From Christensenella sp. UBA4263 (GTDB lineage: Bacteria > Bacillota > Clostridia > Christensenellales > Aristaeellaceae): a stretch of DNA of 42,659 bases. The DNA lies in contig DGWH01000149.1 in assembly GCA_002395225.1 (NCBI GenBank), positions 3,747 to 46,405 of the forward strand, read 5' to 3'. The notes under the pieces are model-generated. The model searched no databases and was not told the DNA's origin. It worked only from the letters and a program-made list of their open reading frames with translations. The position numbers and the translations under genes were made by a program. How positions within the stretch are numbered: the stretch's first letter is position 1; the number at the start of each line of letters is the position of its first letter. This document shows, in pieces, positions 23,243 to 32,088 of this stretch.

Positions 23243-24775
23243 ATGAACATGCACGAAAAGAGAGGGAAAAGATCCGGACAGTTTTGCAGCGCGGTATTGT
23301 ACGGCAGGGCCGAAAACAAACGGCACTGCCTGCAAAAGCGGGGACTGGTTCTGCTGCTTCTGCTGATGATCTGCATACTGGGAACAGGCGCTGCGGAAAT
23401 GAACTATGAGCTGATTAATCCGCATCTGAGCGTGCAAATGGGTTGGCCGGAACAGAACGCGCCGCAGACGCCTGTGACCGGTCAGGAACTGGTGGACCAG
23501 AATTGGCAGGGGAATACCGGACAGCCGGACATGACCGGACAGGAAATGGAAAATCCGGATCTGCCCGGGCAGGACTGGCAGGGGAATCCGGAACTGTCGG
23601 ACATGGTCGGACAGGGAACGGTAAATCCCGGCCTGCCCGGAATGGAGCCGCAGGGAAATCCGGAACTGTCGGAACTGGGCGGACAGGGAATCGTGAATCA
23701 GGGGCTGCCGCCTGCGCAGGAGATCCAGACCATCCCTGAACTTGAGGCGGAAGTGCTGCCACCGGAACTGTTGGAAGGCGGACTTGCGGAGGCTGCCGGG
23801 TGGGTTGAACCGGCACCGTCACCGGCGCCGGCAGAGAATACCTGGCCCAGGACCTTTACCGTGACCGTGGCAGGGGATACCACACTGGGCTCAACGGATA
23901 CGCTTCGAAAGCGGGAGGACTGCTTTGAGAATGTGGCCGCTGCCAACGGCTATGACTGGTTTTTCTCGGGACTGACCGCACTGTTTGGAACAGATGACCT
24001 GACCCTGATCAATTTTGAAGGGACACTTACCGAGGAAACGACCAAGAAAGAGAAGAAGTTTAATTTCAAAGGTCCGGCGGAATACACGGAGATCCTGACC
24101 AGCGGCAGTATTGAGGCGGTGAATGTGGCTAACAACCACACCCTTGACTATGGCGAAAAGGGTCGGGAGGATACCGTTGCCAATCTTGAGGCTGCCGGCC
24201 TGATTGTCTCCGGCAACGGTCAGCTGGGCATTTTTGAGAAAAATGGCATCAGGGTCGGCATGACCGGGTACTGTTTCCCGTATAAGGACGGGAAAAAGGA
24301 TATCTCGGCGGATGTACGGAAACTGCGGGAAGCGGGCTGTCAGATTGTCATAGCCAGTTTCCATTGGGGCAGCGAATACCGGGAGGATTTTACCGGGGAA
24401 CAGAGAAATATCGGACGGGCGGCCATCCGTGCGGGGGCGGATATTGTCGTAGGACATCATCCGCACATCGTGCAGGGAGTGGAACAGTACCAGGGCCGCT
24501 ATATCCTGTATTCCCTGGGCAATCTGGTGTTTGGCGGAAATGTGGATCCGGATGACCGGGATTCCTGTGCCATGCGGCTCACCTTTACGGTGTATCAGGA
24601 TCGGGCGGAGCCACCGGTGATGAGCATTGTGCCGCTGCGCCTGACCAGCCTTGACAAGGGAACGGACTACCGGCCGGTTCTGGCAGAGGGAGAGGAAGCA
24701 GAGAGAATCGTCAACCGGATTCTGAAACGGTCCTATGAAATGGACCAGTTTGTCAATCTTCCGTTCATGCCCTGA
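23243..24775 (+). CDS. CapA-type metallophosphoesterase-fold protein with secreted N-terminus
   Basis: A 510-residue protein. Residues about 34-50 form a signal peptide or membrane anchor (LVLLLLLMICILGTGAAE). Residues about 65-165 are imperfect repeats rich in Gly, Gln, Asn, Pro and Leu (GNPELS..GQG..N.GLP). The catalytic-like domain follows from about residue 203: AGDTTLG, NFEGTL, NNHTLDYG, FHWGSEY, GHHPH and YSLGN, the complete motif set of the PGA_cap (poly-gamma-glutamate synthesis CapA) family, which has a calcineurin-like metal site. CapA proteins act outside the membrane in capsule polymer synthesis or anchoring; without capB/capC here, the substrate is unknown. AAAGGAG, provided by the last 88-bp unit, precedes the ATG. 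Genes downstream are in the same direction. Confidence 0.88.
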   Translation: MNMHEKRGKRSGQFCSAVLYGRAENKRHCLQKRGLVLLLLLMICILGTGAAEMNYELINPHLSVQMGWPEQNAPQTPVTGQELVDQNWQGNTGQPDMTGQEMENPDLPGQDWQGNPELSDMVGQGTVNPGLPGMEPQGNPELSELGGQGIVNQGLPPAQEIQTIPELEAEVLPPELLEGGLAEAAGWVEPAPSPAPAENTWPRTFTVTVAGDTTLGSTDTLRKREDCFENVAAANGYDWFFSGLTALFGTDDLTLINFEGTLTEETTKKEKKFNFKGPAEYTEILTSGSIEAVNVANNHTLDYGEKGREDTVANLEAAGLIVSGNGQLGIFEKNGIRVGMTGYCFPYKDGKKDISADVRKLREAGCQIVIASFHWGSEYREDFTGEQRNIGRAAIRAGADIVVGHHPHIVQGVEQYQGRYILYSLGNLVFGGNVDPDDRDSCAMRLTFTVYQDRAEPPVMSIVPLRLTSLDKGTDYRPVLAEGEEAERIVNRILKRSYEMDQFVNLPFMP

Positions 24776-24917
24776 TGCCCGGGGGATCCTGACAAGGTTC
24801 CGAAATGTCGGTGATTATCGGTAAGGAGTGTGCCGTACAGCGGCAGATGGTCAGGTCTGGGTTATGACCAGGCTGCTCCGGCAGGTGACGAAGGTTGAGA
24901 AGAGAAAGGAGCGAGGA

Positions 24918-25886
24918 ATGTCCGCACATTTTGCGTTATTTGCGGATCTTGAAAACTGCGGCGGAAAGAAGAATGTTCTTCTGGATGTCATTGAGCGGGT
25001 AAAACTACGCGGGGATATACTGATCGGCAAGGTATACGGCTATACAGACAGCTATTCGGAACTGAAGGAAGTGCTGCTGTCCAACACCTTTGCGGTTGTT
25101 CCGTCTCTGCGATACGGGCACAGTCAGAAAAACAGCATGGACATTCAGTTGGTGATTGATGCGCTGGATGTGGCCTTTACCAATCCCCTGATTGACAGTT
25201 TCTGCATTGTCTCCGGTGACAGTGATTATGTGCCGCTGGTCGGAAAACTGAAGAGCATGGGAAAGTTCGTTCTGGGGATTTCCCGCAGCGAGGTGGCCTC
25301 AGGTGTGTTCATGAATGCCTGCAGCGAATTCCAGTTCCTTGAGAGCATGGCGGCCAAGAAGAAGCGGGTTCAGGAGAAGGAAACCGGAGAGACGCTGACG
25401 CTGCAGGAGGTGAATGACCTGATTGTCACCATTCTGCGGGACAATGAGAGCGGGGAAGTGCTGGCCTCTGAGGCGAAAAATACGCTTCTTCGTCTGCGGC
25501 CGGAATTCTCCGAGAAGAGTCTGGGTTTTTCCACGTTTGGCAAGCTGATTGCGGAGCTTTCCGCCCGTTTTGGAGCGTTTTCGGTGAACAGTGAACAGCA
25601 TAACAGGAAGCTGAGCCTCAATCAGGGCGGAACGGCGGTGGATGAGCTGACCCGGGATAACTTTATTCCGGCTTTCCGAAAAATCCTGGATGTGTACAAG
25701 AGCGAGGGATTTGACCGCATCAATCCCCCGGTCCTGAAGGCGGCGGTACTGGATGCCTATCCGGACTTCAGTGAGCGGCAGATTGGGTTCCGGCGCTTCT
25801 CGGATGTGCTGAGAGAACTGGAACGGGCCAAGCTTCTGAAAGTGGAAATGGCCGAAGGCGGGAATATGCTGGTGAGGATTGAATGA
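24918..25886 (+). CDS. NYN-domain RNase-like protein with two LOTUS/OST-HTH domains
   Basis: A 322-residue cytoplasmic protein. Residues 1-145 are a NYN (PIN-like, LabA/DUF88) nuclease domain with the acidic residues in place: FADLEN, SMDIQLVIDALD and SGDSDYVPL. Two OST-HTH/LOTUS winged-helix modules follow, at about 155-225 (LQEVNDLIVTIL ... FGKLIAEL) and about 240-322 (FIPAFRKILDVY ... FRRFSDVLREL). In eukaryotes this pairing (MARF1-like) degrades or regulates RNA, with LOTUS binding RNA or helicase partners; in bacteria the target is unknown. The ATG at 24918 after AAAGGAGCGAGGA is chosen over upstream codons. Its stop overlaps the next start as ATGA, so it is coupled to a secreted protein. 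Confidence 0.88.
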   Translation: MSAHFALFADLENCGGKKNVLLDVIERVKLRGDILIGKVYGYTDSYSELKEVLLSNTFAVVPSLRYGHSQKNSMDIQLVIDALDVAFTNPLIDSFCIVSGDSDYVPLVGKLKSMGKFVLGISRSEVASGVFMNACSEFQFLESMAAKKKRVQEKETGETLTLQEVNDLIVTILRDNESGEVLASEAKNTLLRLRPEFSEKSLGFSTFGKLIAELSARFGAFSVNSEQHNRKLSLNQGGTAVDELTRDNFIPAFRKILDVYKSEGFDRINPPVLKAAVLDAYPDFSERQIGFRRFSDVLRELERAKLLKVEMAEGGNMLVRIE

Positions 25887-27394
25887 GCAGACGGTTATTT
25901 GGATGCCTGCTGATCCTTCTCTGTCTCCTGGTACCGGGCGCCGTGGCCCAGACCATCCGGATGGATGCAGGGTATGCGGCCTATGATTACCCGGATGACT
26001 GGCTGGTGCTCTCGCCGGATCTGTGCCGGGTGTATGCACCCATGATCCGGGAGAGGAGCATGGATCCGGAGGCACTGGCACTGGAGATGGCAAACACGCA
26101 TGTGCTCAGCTGTGCGTACAATGCGGATTTTACGCAGCGCCTGGCGGTGCTGGTCTGGGAGGAGGAAGCCTCTCAGAAGATATTTGATATCGGGCGTGCA
26201 CAGACCGGCGACCGGCGCCGCATCCGGGCGAATGTGGAAGCGAATTCGCTCTGGGAAAGCCGCGGTTACCGGACACAGGATGCGGAATGGCAGAATGTGG
26301 GGGACCGGTACTGGCTGTACATCCATTACACGAAGACGGATAACGGGGAGACGGTGGGACGCGGCCTGCGGTACCTGACCATCCATAACGGACAGTTTGT
26401 GGCGCTGGACTGGCAGAATTCGGGGCGCCGGTTTTCCAACCGTGACCTGGCCCAGTTTCGCAGCTGGCTGCAGAAGATGATTTTCCTGAAGGACATTGAG
26501 GAGCCGATGCGTGAAATCACGCTGAATGTGGAACTGCCGACGGAAACCAGTTCCGGGAATCTTGACATTGCCGGGACAACGGAGCCCGGGGCGGATGTGA
26601 CACTGAGCATTGAGAGCGAACAGATCGCCCTGCAGACGCTGGATGAGACGACGGCAGGAAACCGGGGGGCGTTCCGATTCCGGGTTTCCCTTGAAAAGGA
26701 AGGGGAAACGGAACTGATCGTCCATGCCCACGCGGACGGACTCATAGATGCTTCCGTGCGCGGATGGATCACCTTCAATTCCAAGACGCTGCCAGTGTCC
26801 GGGATAGATGAGAACATGACGACCAGCCAGGATCAGGTGGTCATCTCCGGCACGACGCTGGCCGGGACGCAGCTCCAGCTCATCTCCCCCTTCGGCCTGA
26901 GCAAAAAGCGCGCACAAAATGACGGGTCTTTTTCCTTTGAGCTGAATACGAAGGAGGAAGGGTCGTATGACTATACCCTGCTGCTTGAAAAGAGCGGGTA
27001 TGTCCAGCGGCGCTTTACCTTCACGGTCGTGCGGATCAAGACGGATGACCAGCAGCGGGATGAAATCCGGAAGACGGCGGTGCGGATCAAGTACAGGGAT
27101 CTTCAGAAGGGACTGGAGAGTGATCTGGGGAAGGTTCTCAATGTGTACGGACCGGTAAGCGAGGTCAGCTCAGCCGGTGATATTACCTATATCCGCATGC
27201 AGTTCAGCAAAAATGCCGGAGGAAAGTGGATTAACCCGGTGGTGCTGACTTGTGAGTCAGATCCGGGGCTGCAGGCCGGAAATTACATATCGGCAGTCGT
27301 TGCCGTAGACGGTGCCTATACGGAGCAGGATGATGCGGGAAATGATATCAGCGTTCCACGGCTGAAGCTGCTGTTTATTGACCGGATTGAGTAG
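25883..27394 (+). CDS. Secreted protein of unknown function with Ig-like domains
   Basis: A 503-residue protein with a clear signal peptide (LFGCLLILLCLLVPGAVAQ, cleavage after AVAQ likely). The N-terminal domain (about 25-215) is unrecognised; it reads like a PsbP-like or DUF-type alpha/beta domain (YPDDWLVLSPD ... YLTIHNGQFVALDW). Two bacterial Ig-like modules follow (IAGTTEPGADVTLSI; ISGTTLAGTQLQLIS), then a C-terminal domain of about 115 residues resembling a small beta-barrel (LGKVLNVYGPVSEV ... GNYISAVVAVDG). No lipobox, sortase signal or C-terminal helix is visible, so it is probably released or wall-associated. It starts in the stop codon of the NYN gene, an unexpected pairing of a cytoplasmic RNase-like protein with an exported one. 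Confidence 0.75.
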   Translation: MSRRLFGCLLILLCLLVPGAVAQTIRMDAGYAAYDYPDDWLVLSPDLCRVYAPMIRERSMDPEALALEMANTHVLSCAYNADFTQRLAVLVWEEEASQKIFDIGRAQTGDRRRIRANVEANSLWESRGYRTQDAEWQNVGDRYWLYIHYTKTDNGETVGRGLRYLTIHNGQFVALDWQNSGRRFSNRDLAQFRSWLQKMIFLKDIEEPMREITLNVELPTETSSGNLDIAGTTEPGADVTLSIESEQIALQTLDETTAGNRGAFRFRVSLEKEGETELIVHAHADGLIDASVRGWITFNSKTLPVSGIDENMTTSQDQVVISGTTLAGTQLQLISPFGLSKKRAQNDGSFSFELNTKEEGSYDYTLLLEKSGYVQRRFTFTVVRIKTDDQQRDEIRKTAVRIKYRDLQKGLESDLGKVLNVYGPVSEVSSAGDITYIRMQFSKNAGGKWINPVVLTCESDPGLQAGNYISAVVAVDGAYTEQDDAGNDISVPRLKLLFIDRIE

Positions 27395-27406
27395 TATGGA
27401 TAAATG
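27378..27406 (+). promoter_or_regulatory. Candidate promoter for azlCD
   Basis: TTGACC (27378-27383), 17-base spacer, TAAATG (27401-27406), overlapping the end of the preceding gene. The -10 is imperfect. Confidence 0.4.
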
Positions 27407-27458
27407 AACTGGGGATAAGCTCCGGGGATACCTTTTAAAGGGGAAAGTCAGGATCTAA

Positions 27459-28205
27459 ATGGGGAACACAGAAAAAACGAAAAACGGCCAGGAATACCTG
27501 GCCGGAACAAGGGACGGAATTCCCATTGCGCTTGGGTATTTTGCCGTCGCTTTCTCTCTGGGCATTGCGGCCAGAAGCATCGGCATGACGCCGTTTCAGG
27601 GATTTCTGGCCAGTTTTCTCAACATGGCCAGTGCCGGTGAGCATGCAGCCTTTACCAGTATCGGCAATCATGCGACCTATCTGGAAATTGCGCTGGTCAC
27701 CCTGATTGCCAATGCCCGTTATCTTTTGATGAGCTGCTCGCTTTCGCAGAAGTTTCCGGAGAGGATGCCGTTTTATCACCGGCTGCTCTGCGGATTCGGC
27801 GTGACGGATGAGCTTTTCGGGATCTGCATTGCCCGCCCGGGCTGGCTGAATCCTTTCTATCTGTACGGGGCGTTCCTCATTTCGGCCATTGCCTGGTCGA
27901 GCGGAACGGCGCTGGGAATCATGATGGGCAATCTGCTGCCGTTCCGGGCAGTGAGTGCCCTCAGCGTGGCGCTGTACGGGATGTTCCTGGCGGTGATCAT
28001 TCCGCCGGCCCGGAAAAGTCGTGTGGTTGCTGTCCTGATCGGACTGTCGTTTTTTCTGTCGTATCTGTTTGGGATTCTGCCGGGACTCTCTGCCCTGTCC
28101 GCCGGAAACCGGACGATTATACTGACACTGCTGATTGCCGGCGGCGCGGCGGTGCTGTTCCCGGTCAGGGATGAGCAGATGGAGGATAAGGAAAATGCAG
28201 CGTAA
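27459..28205 (+). CDS. azlC: AzlC-family branched-chain amino acid exporter, large subunit
   Basis: A 248-residue polytopic protein. The N-terminal segment GIPIALGYFAVAFSLGIAAR, followed by MTPFQGFLASFLNMASAGE and LIANARYLLMSCSLSQ, is the conserved AzlC signature; LMSCSLS with the preceding NARY is typical. Seven or so helices are expected. AzlC with AzlD forms an exporter of branched-chain amino acids and analogues in the cytoplasmic membrane. It overlaps azlD by 11 bases. No regulator such as AzlB lies beside it. Confidence 0.92.
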   Translation: MGNTEKTKNGQEYLAGTRDGIPIALGYFAVAFSLGIAARSIGMTPFQGFLASFLNMASAGEHAAFTSIGNHATYLEIALVTLIANARYLLMSCSLSQKFPERMPFYHRLLCGFGVTDELFGICIARPGWLNPFYLYGAFLISAIAWSSGTALGIMMGNLLPFRAVSALSVALYGMFLAVIIPPARKSRVVAVLIGLSFFLSYLFGILPGLSALSAGNRTIILTLLIAGGAAVLFPVRDEQMEDKENAA

Positions 28206-28500
28206 CATGTACATCTATATTCTGGTCATGGCGGCGGTCAGCTATACGATTCGTGTGCTGCCGCTGACTCTGATCCGTAAGCCGATCCGAAATCGTTTCA
28301 TCCGATCTTTTCTCTATTATGTTCCCTATGTAACCCTTGCCGTGATGACCTTTCCGGCAATGGTACAGGCAACGCAGAATCCCCTGGCCGGTGCATTGGC
28401 CCTGGTACTTGGCATTGTCCTGGCCTGGTTTGGACTGGGGCTGTTCGGCGTGGCGGCGTCTTGCTGTATTTTCGTGTTTATCCTGGAGTGTTTTTTGTAA
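28195..28500 (+). CDS. azlD: AzlD-family branched-chain amino acid exporter, small subunit
   Basis: A 101-residue protein with three to four hydrophobic helices. SYTIRVLPLTLIRKPI ... FLYYVPYVTLAVMTFP is the AzlD pattern. The start is the ATG at 28195, seven bases downstream of GGATAAGGA inside the end of azlC, giving an 11-base overlap and translational coupling. It is the partner subunit of AzlC. Confidence 0.9.
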   Translation: MQRNMYIYILVMAAVSYTIRVLPLTLIRKPIRNRFIRSFLYYVPYVTLAVMTFPAMVQATQNPLAGALALVLGIVLAWFGLGLFGVAASCCIFVFILECFL

Positions 28501-28528
28501 TGGCGATCAGTACGGCAGCTTGATCAAG

Positions 28529-28557
28529 TTGGACCAGGGCAAAGATATGGATATTAA
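28529..28557 (+). promoter_or_regulatory. Candidate promoter for glmS
   Basis: TTGGAC (28529-28534), 17-base spacer, TATTAA (28552-28557). It places transcription start within about 22 bases of the glmS ATG, which leaves no room for a glmS ribozyme. Confidence 0.45.
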
Positions 28558-28584
28558 TGCCCAAGTGGAGGAGGAGACTGAAGC

Positions 28585-30414
28585 ATGTGCGGAATTGTTG
28601 GTTACGTCGGACGTCGTCAGGCAGCACCGATTCTGCTGAGCGGACTGAGGAAGCTGGAGTATCGGGGATATGATTCTGCCGGCATTGCGGTGCGGAATGA
28701 AAGGGAAATTGTCACGGTCAAGGCGCAGGGACGTCTGCAGCGGCTATTTGACAAGACAGATAATGGAAATGCCGTGGAGGGCTTTTGCGGAATCGGACAT
28801 ACACGGTGGGCAACCCACGGGGAACCCTCCGAGATAAACGCACATCCCCATGCATCCGATGACGGGAACGTGGTCGGTGTTCATAACGGCATCATTGAAA
28901 ACTATCAGGAACTCAAGGATAAGCTGCTGCGAAAGGGCTACCACTTTTATTCGTCGACGGACACAGAGGTGGCCATTAAACTGGTGGACTACTACTGGAA
29001 AAAGTATCAGCTGGGCGCAGTGGATGCCATCAACCGGGCCATGGTCCGAATCCGCGGAAGCTATGCACTGGCAATCATGTTCAGGGATATCCCGGGGGAA
29101 ATCTGGGTCGCCCGAAAGGATTCGCCGCTGATCATCGGCGCCGGGGACGGAGAAAATTTTGTGGCCTCCGATGTACCTGCCATCCTCAGTCATACCAGGT
29201 CCGTGTACTATATCGACAATCTGGAAATCGGACGGCTGACCGCGGACAGCATCACGTTTTACAACCTGGATGGCGATACCATAGAGCATACGCCTGTCAC
29301 TATTGACTGGGATGCCGAGGCGGCAGAAAAAGGCGGCTTTGAGCATTACATGCTCAAGGAAATTCATGAGCAGCCTGCGGCGGTCCGGGAAACCATGAAC
29401 TCGTATGTACACGATCGGAGAATCACTTTTGAGGATGTGGATGAGTCTGTCCTCGCCGGACTTGAACGGATCTACATTGTGGGATGCGGATCTGCTTATC
29501 ATGCCGGACTGGCAGGGAAAGCTGTGTTTGAGAGTCTGACAGACCTGCCGGTGGAAATTGATCTGGCGTCCGAATTCCGGTACCGTGACCCGAAACTGGT
29601 CAGAAACAGCATGGTGATCATCATCTCACAGTCCGGTGAGACGGCTGATTCTCTTGCGGCACTTCGCCTGGCCAGGGAAAAAGGGGTTCCGGTACTCTCT
29701 GTCGTGAATGTTGTGGGATCCTCAATTGCCCGTGAGAGTGACTGGTGCGTTTACACACATGCCGGTCCTGAAATATCCGTGGCAACAACCAAGGCTTACA
29801 GCGCGCAGCTGATTGTTCTCTACCTTCTGGCGATCCGGATTGGTGAACTAAAAGGGACGATCAGTGAGGAATACTCGGCAGAGCTTCTGGATGCGATGCT
29901 GAAGCTGCCAGATCAGATATCACGGCTCCTTGAAGACAAGGAACGCATCCAGTGGTTTGCCAGCAAATATGCCAGTGCCCGGGATATCTTCTTTATCGGC
30001 CGCGGACTGGATTATGCCGTATCTATGGAAGGGTCGCTTAAACTGAAAGAGATTTCCTATATCCACTCCGAGGCGTATGCGGCCGGAGAACTCAAACACG
30101 GGACCATATCGCTGATAGAGGATGGAATCCTGGTGGTGGGGATCCTGACACAGCAGGCACTCTTTGAGAAAACCGTCTCCAACATGGTAGAGGTCAAGAG
30201 CCGGGGCGCCTATCTGATGGCGGTTACCAGTTACGGCAATTACAGCATTGAGGATACGGCGAATTTCTGCGTGTATATCCCCAAAACAGATGAGCATTTC
30301 ATGGCCAGCCTTGCCGTGATTCCTTTGCAGCTGCTGGCGTATTACATCAGCGTCGCAAAGGGACTGAATGTGGACAAACCCAGGAATCTGGCCAAAAGCG
30401 TGACGGTCGAATAA
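28585..30414 (+). CDS. glmS: Glutamine-fructose-6-phosphate aminotransferase (isomerizing)
   Basis: A 609-residue, full-length GlmS. MCGIVGYVG places the nucleophile Cys at position 2; the glutaminase domain includes GHTRWATHG and NGIIENY. Two SIS domains follow (CGSAYHAGLAGK, SQSGETADSLAALRLA, then GRGLDYAVSMEGSLKLKEI), and the C-terminal loop ends with LAKSVTVE. It makes glucosamine 6-phosphate from fructose 6-phosphate and glutamine, the entry point to peptidoglycan and amino-sugar polymers. GGAGGAGGAG precedes the ATG. The gene faces the phosphohexomutase across a shared terminator. The glmS ribozyme found upstream of this gene in many Bacillota is not present in the short intergenic region. 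Confidence 0.97.
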   Translation: MCGIVGYVGRRQAAPILLSGLRKLEYRGYDSAGIAVRNEREIVTVKAQGRLQRLFDKTDNGNAVEGFCGIGHTRWATHGEPSEINAHPHASDDGNVVGVHNGIIENYQELKDKLLRKGYHFYSSTDTEVAIKLVDYYWKKYQLGAVDAINRAMVRIRGSYALAIMFRDIPGEIWVARKDSPLIIGAGDGENFVASDVPAILSHTRSVYYIDNLEIGRLTADSITFYNLDGDTIEHTPVTIDWDAEAAEKGGFEHYMLKEIHEQPAAVRETMNSYVHDRRITFEDVDESVLAGLERIYIVGCGSAYHAGLAGKAVFESLTDLPVEIDLASEFRYRDPKLVRNSMVIIISQSGETADSLAALRLAREKGVPVLSVVNVVGSSIARESDWCVYTHAGPEISVATTKAYSAQLIVLYLLAIRIGELKGTISEEYSAELLDAMLKLPDQISRLLEDKERIQWFASKYASARDIFFIGRGLDYAVSMEGSLKLKEISYIHSEAYAAGELKHGTISLIEDGILVVGILTQQALFEKTVSNMVEVKSRGAYLMAVTSYGNYSIEDTANFCVYIPKTDEHFMASLAVIPLQLLAYYISVAKGLNVDKPRNLAKSVTVE

Positions 30415-30480
30415 AAGACAAAAAGCAGCAATGGGGAAATACGAGTGGCTGCTGAATCCGAAGAAAAATTAATATGAGAA

Positions 30481-30515
30481 GGGATTGATTCCGTCTGGAA
30501 TCAATCCCTTTTTTT
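30481..30515. terminator. Strong terminator between convergent genes
   Basis: A perfect 12-bp stem, GGGATTGATTCC / GGAATCAATCCC, with a GTCT loop and seven T residues on the plus strand. The minus-strand copy is followed by TTCTCATATTAATTTTTC, so it may serve both glmS and the phosphohexomutase gene, whose stop codon abuts it. Confidence 0.92.
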
Positions 30516-31941
30516 ATTGTGTGGTAAACGGAAGATCCATGAAATTAGCCATCGTCCGGACAAGATCCTGTGCCTTTGCCAGAGTAATATCCTCAGCAAA
30601 ACAGCGAATGCGGGGTTCGGTGCCGGAAAAACGGGCAATGATCCAGGAACCGTCATCAAAGTAGACCTTGCATCCGTCCAGATAGCTGATATGATGGACT
30701 GTTTTCCCAAAGTCCGGCAGCAGCCTCTGCTGGAAAAGCCGGCAGTACAGATCGTTCCGGATCTTATCCGTAAGGCCCCAGTCATACTCAGCCATGTGCA
30801 GCTCACCAAACGTATCGTAGATTTCGGAGACCAGAACGGAAAGGGGTTTTTCAGTGACACTGAGCATTTCCACCAGGAGAGAGGCGGCGTACAGACCGTC
30901 CTTTCCGGATATGTGCCCGCGGACAGTCAGGCCGCCGGAGGATTCGCCGCCGATCAGGGCATCATGCTCATCCATACCGGAGGAAATATGCTTGAAACCG
31001 ACAGGAACCTCCCAGCATTTCTGGCCGAAGGCCTCTGCCACGCGGTCCAGCAGGTGTGTCGTGGCAATGTTCCGGACCGCATCGCCTTTCCATCCTTTAT
31101 ACCGAAGCAGGTAATAATAAAGGAGAACCAGAACTTCATTGGCGGGGATATACGCACCGGTTTCGTCGATGATGCCAAGCCGGTCGGCATCTCCATCTGT
31201 GGCAATGCCGATATCAGCATGATGTTCCGCGACGGCGTGCTGCAGGTCAAACAGCGTCTCAGGGTTGGGCGCAGGGAGATGACGGCCGAAAAATGCGTCA
31301 TGCCGGTCGTTAATGACATCAATGTCACAGCGGGCGGTATAAAAAATGGTCATGAGGCCGTTAAGGCTGACGCCGAACATGGGATCAAGCACGATGCGGG
31401 GCCGCCGATGCCGTATGGCTGCGATATCGATCCGCTCCATGATCGAATCCAGGTAGGCATCCCGGGGGTCGATGAGATGGATCTGCTGAGCGAGCAGGGC
31501 GTCATCGAAGGGGACGGTGCGGATCTCGGACAATTCCACCGCGTTGGACTCCTGGGTGATTTCGTCTGTAATATCCTGTATGGCGTCCCTTCCGCCTCTG
31601 GTAAAAAGTTTAACACCATTATAGATGGCAGGATTGTGCGATGCGGTAATTGCTGCCCCGTACGGAAGGTTCATGTTTTTGACAGTAAACATTATCTGCG
31701 GTGTCGGGGCAGAAAGATTGACAAAGTAGAGCGGGATTCCCTCTCCGGCCATGACCTCAGAGAACCAAATCGCAGACTCCCGTGATAAAAAGCGTCGGTC
31801 ATAGCCAATGACAAAACCTTCCTTGTCCACTTTTTCCCGTATCATTCTCCGGGCAACTGCATGGGCAACCCGCTGTAAATTGGCTTTTGTAAAGTCGTCA
31901 CCGATAATGGCACGCCATCCGCCGGTACCAAATGTAATCAT
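30514..31941 (-). CDS. Alpha-D-phosphohexomutase (phosphoglucomutase/phosphomannomutase family)
   Basis: A 475-residue enzyme with all four family signatures: the phosphoserine loop TASHNP (S101), the metal loop DGDADR, the sugar loop GGESSGG and the phosphate loop RFSGTEPRIR near the C-terminus. It interconverts hexose 1- and 6-phosphates in the cytoplasm. The N-terminus (ITFGTGGWRAIIGDDF) groups it with the phosphoglucomutase/phosphomannomutase proteins rather than GlmM, which has a different start and length, but I cannot fix the preferred sugar. AAAGGAG lies six bases before the ATG. A promoter is visible at 32005-32033. Confidence 0.92.
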   Translation of the reverse strand: MITFGTGGWRAIIGDDFTKANLQRVAHAVARRMIREKVDKEGFVIGYDRRFLSRESAIWFSEVMAGEGIPLYFVNLSAPTPQIMFTVKNMNLPYGAAITASHNPAIYNGVKLFTRGGRDAIQDITDEITQESNAVELSEIRTVPFDDALLAQQIHLIDPRDAYLDSIMERIDIAAIRHRRPRIVLDPMFGVSLNGLMTIFYTARCDIDVINDRHDAFFGRHLPAPNPETLFDLQHAVAEHHADIGIATDGDADRLGIIDETGAYIPANEVLVLLYYYLLRYKGWKGDAVRNIATTHLLDRVAEAFGQKCWEVPVGFKHISSGMDEHDALIGGESSGGLTVRGHISGKDGLYAASLLVEMLSVTEKPLSVLVSEIYDTFGELHMAEYDWGLTDKIRNDLYCRLFQQRLLPDFGKTVHHISYLDGCKVYFDDGSWIIARFSGTEPRIRCFAEDITLAKAQDLVRTMANFMDLPFTTQ

Positions 31942-32004
31942 GAGGCTCTCCTTTCATATCGATTCGCTCTGGATGACTGGTATTTCAGAGAGGATTGTAC
32001 AATG

Positions 32005-32033
32005 ATTATAAAGTATTCATTCACCTGGGGCAA
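32005..32033 (-). promoter_or_regulatory. Sigma-A type promoter for the phosphohexomutase gene
   Basis: On the minus strand: TTGCCC (32033-32028), 17-base spacer, TATAAT (32010-32005). The leader is about 55 bases. Confidence 0.65.
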
Positions 32034-32088
32034 TGGGTCCGTAAAAAATGTTTGCAAGCTGGGGAGAAAAGGAGTTATGGCTTGTTTC

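Noticed and set aside
24828..24917. Upstream extension of the NYN-LOTUS protein
   Set aside because: The extension is basic and lacks family similarity; ATG at 24918 has AAAGGAGCGAGGA directly upstream and begins the NYN strand.
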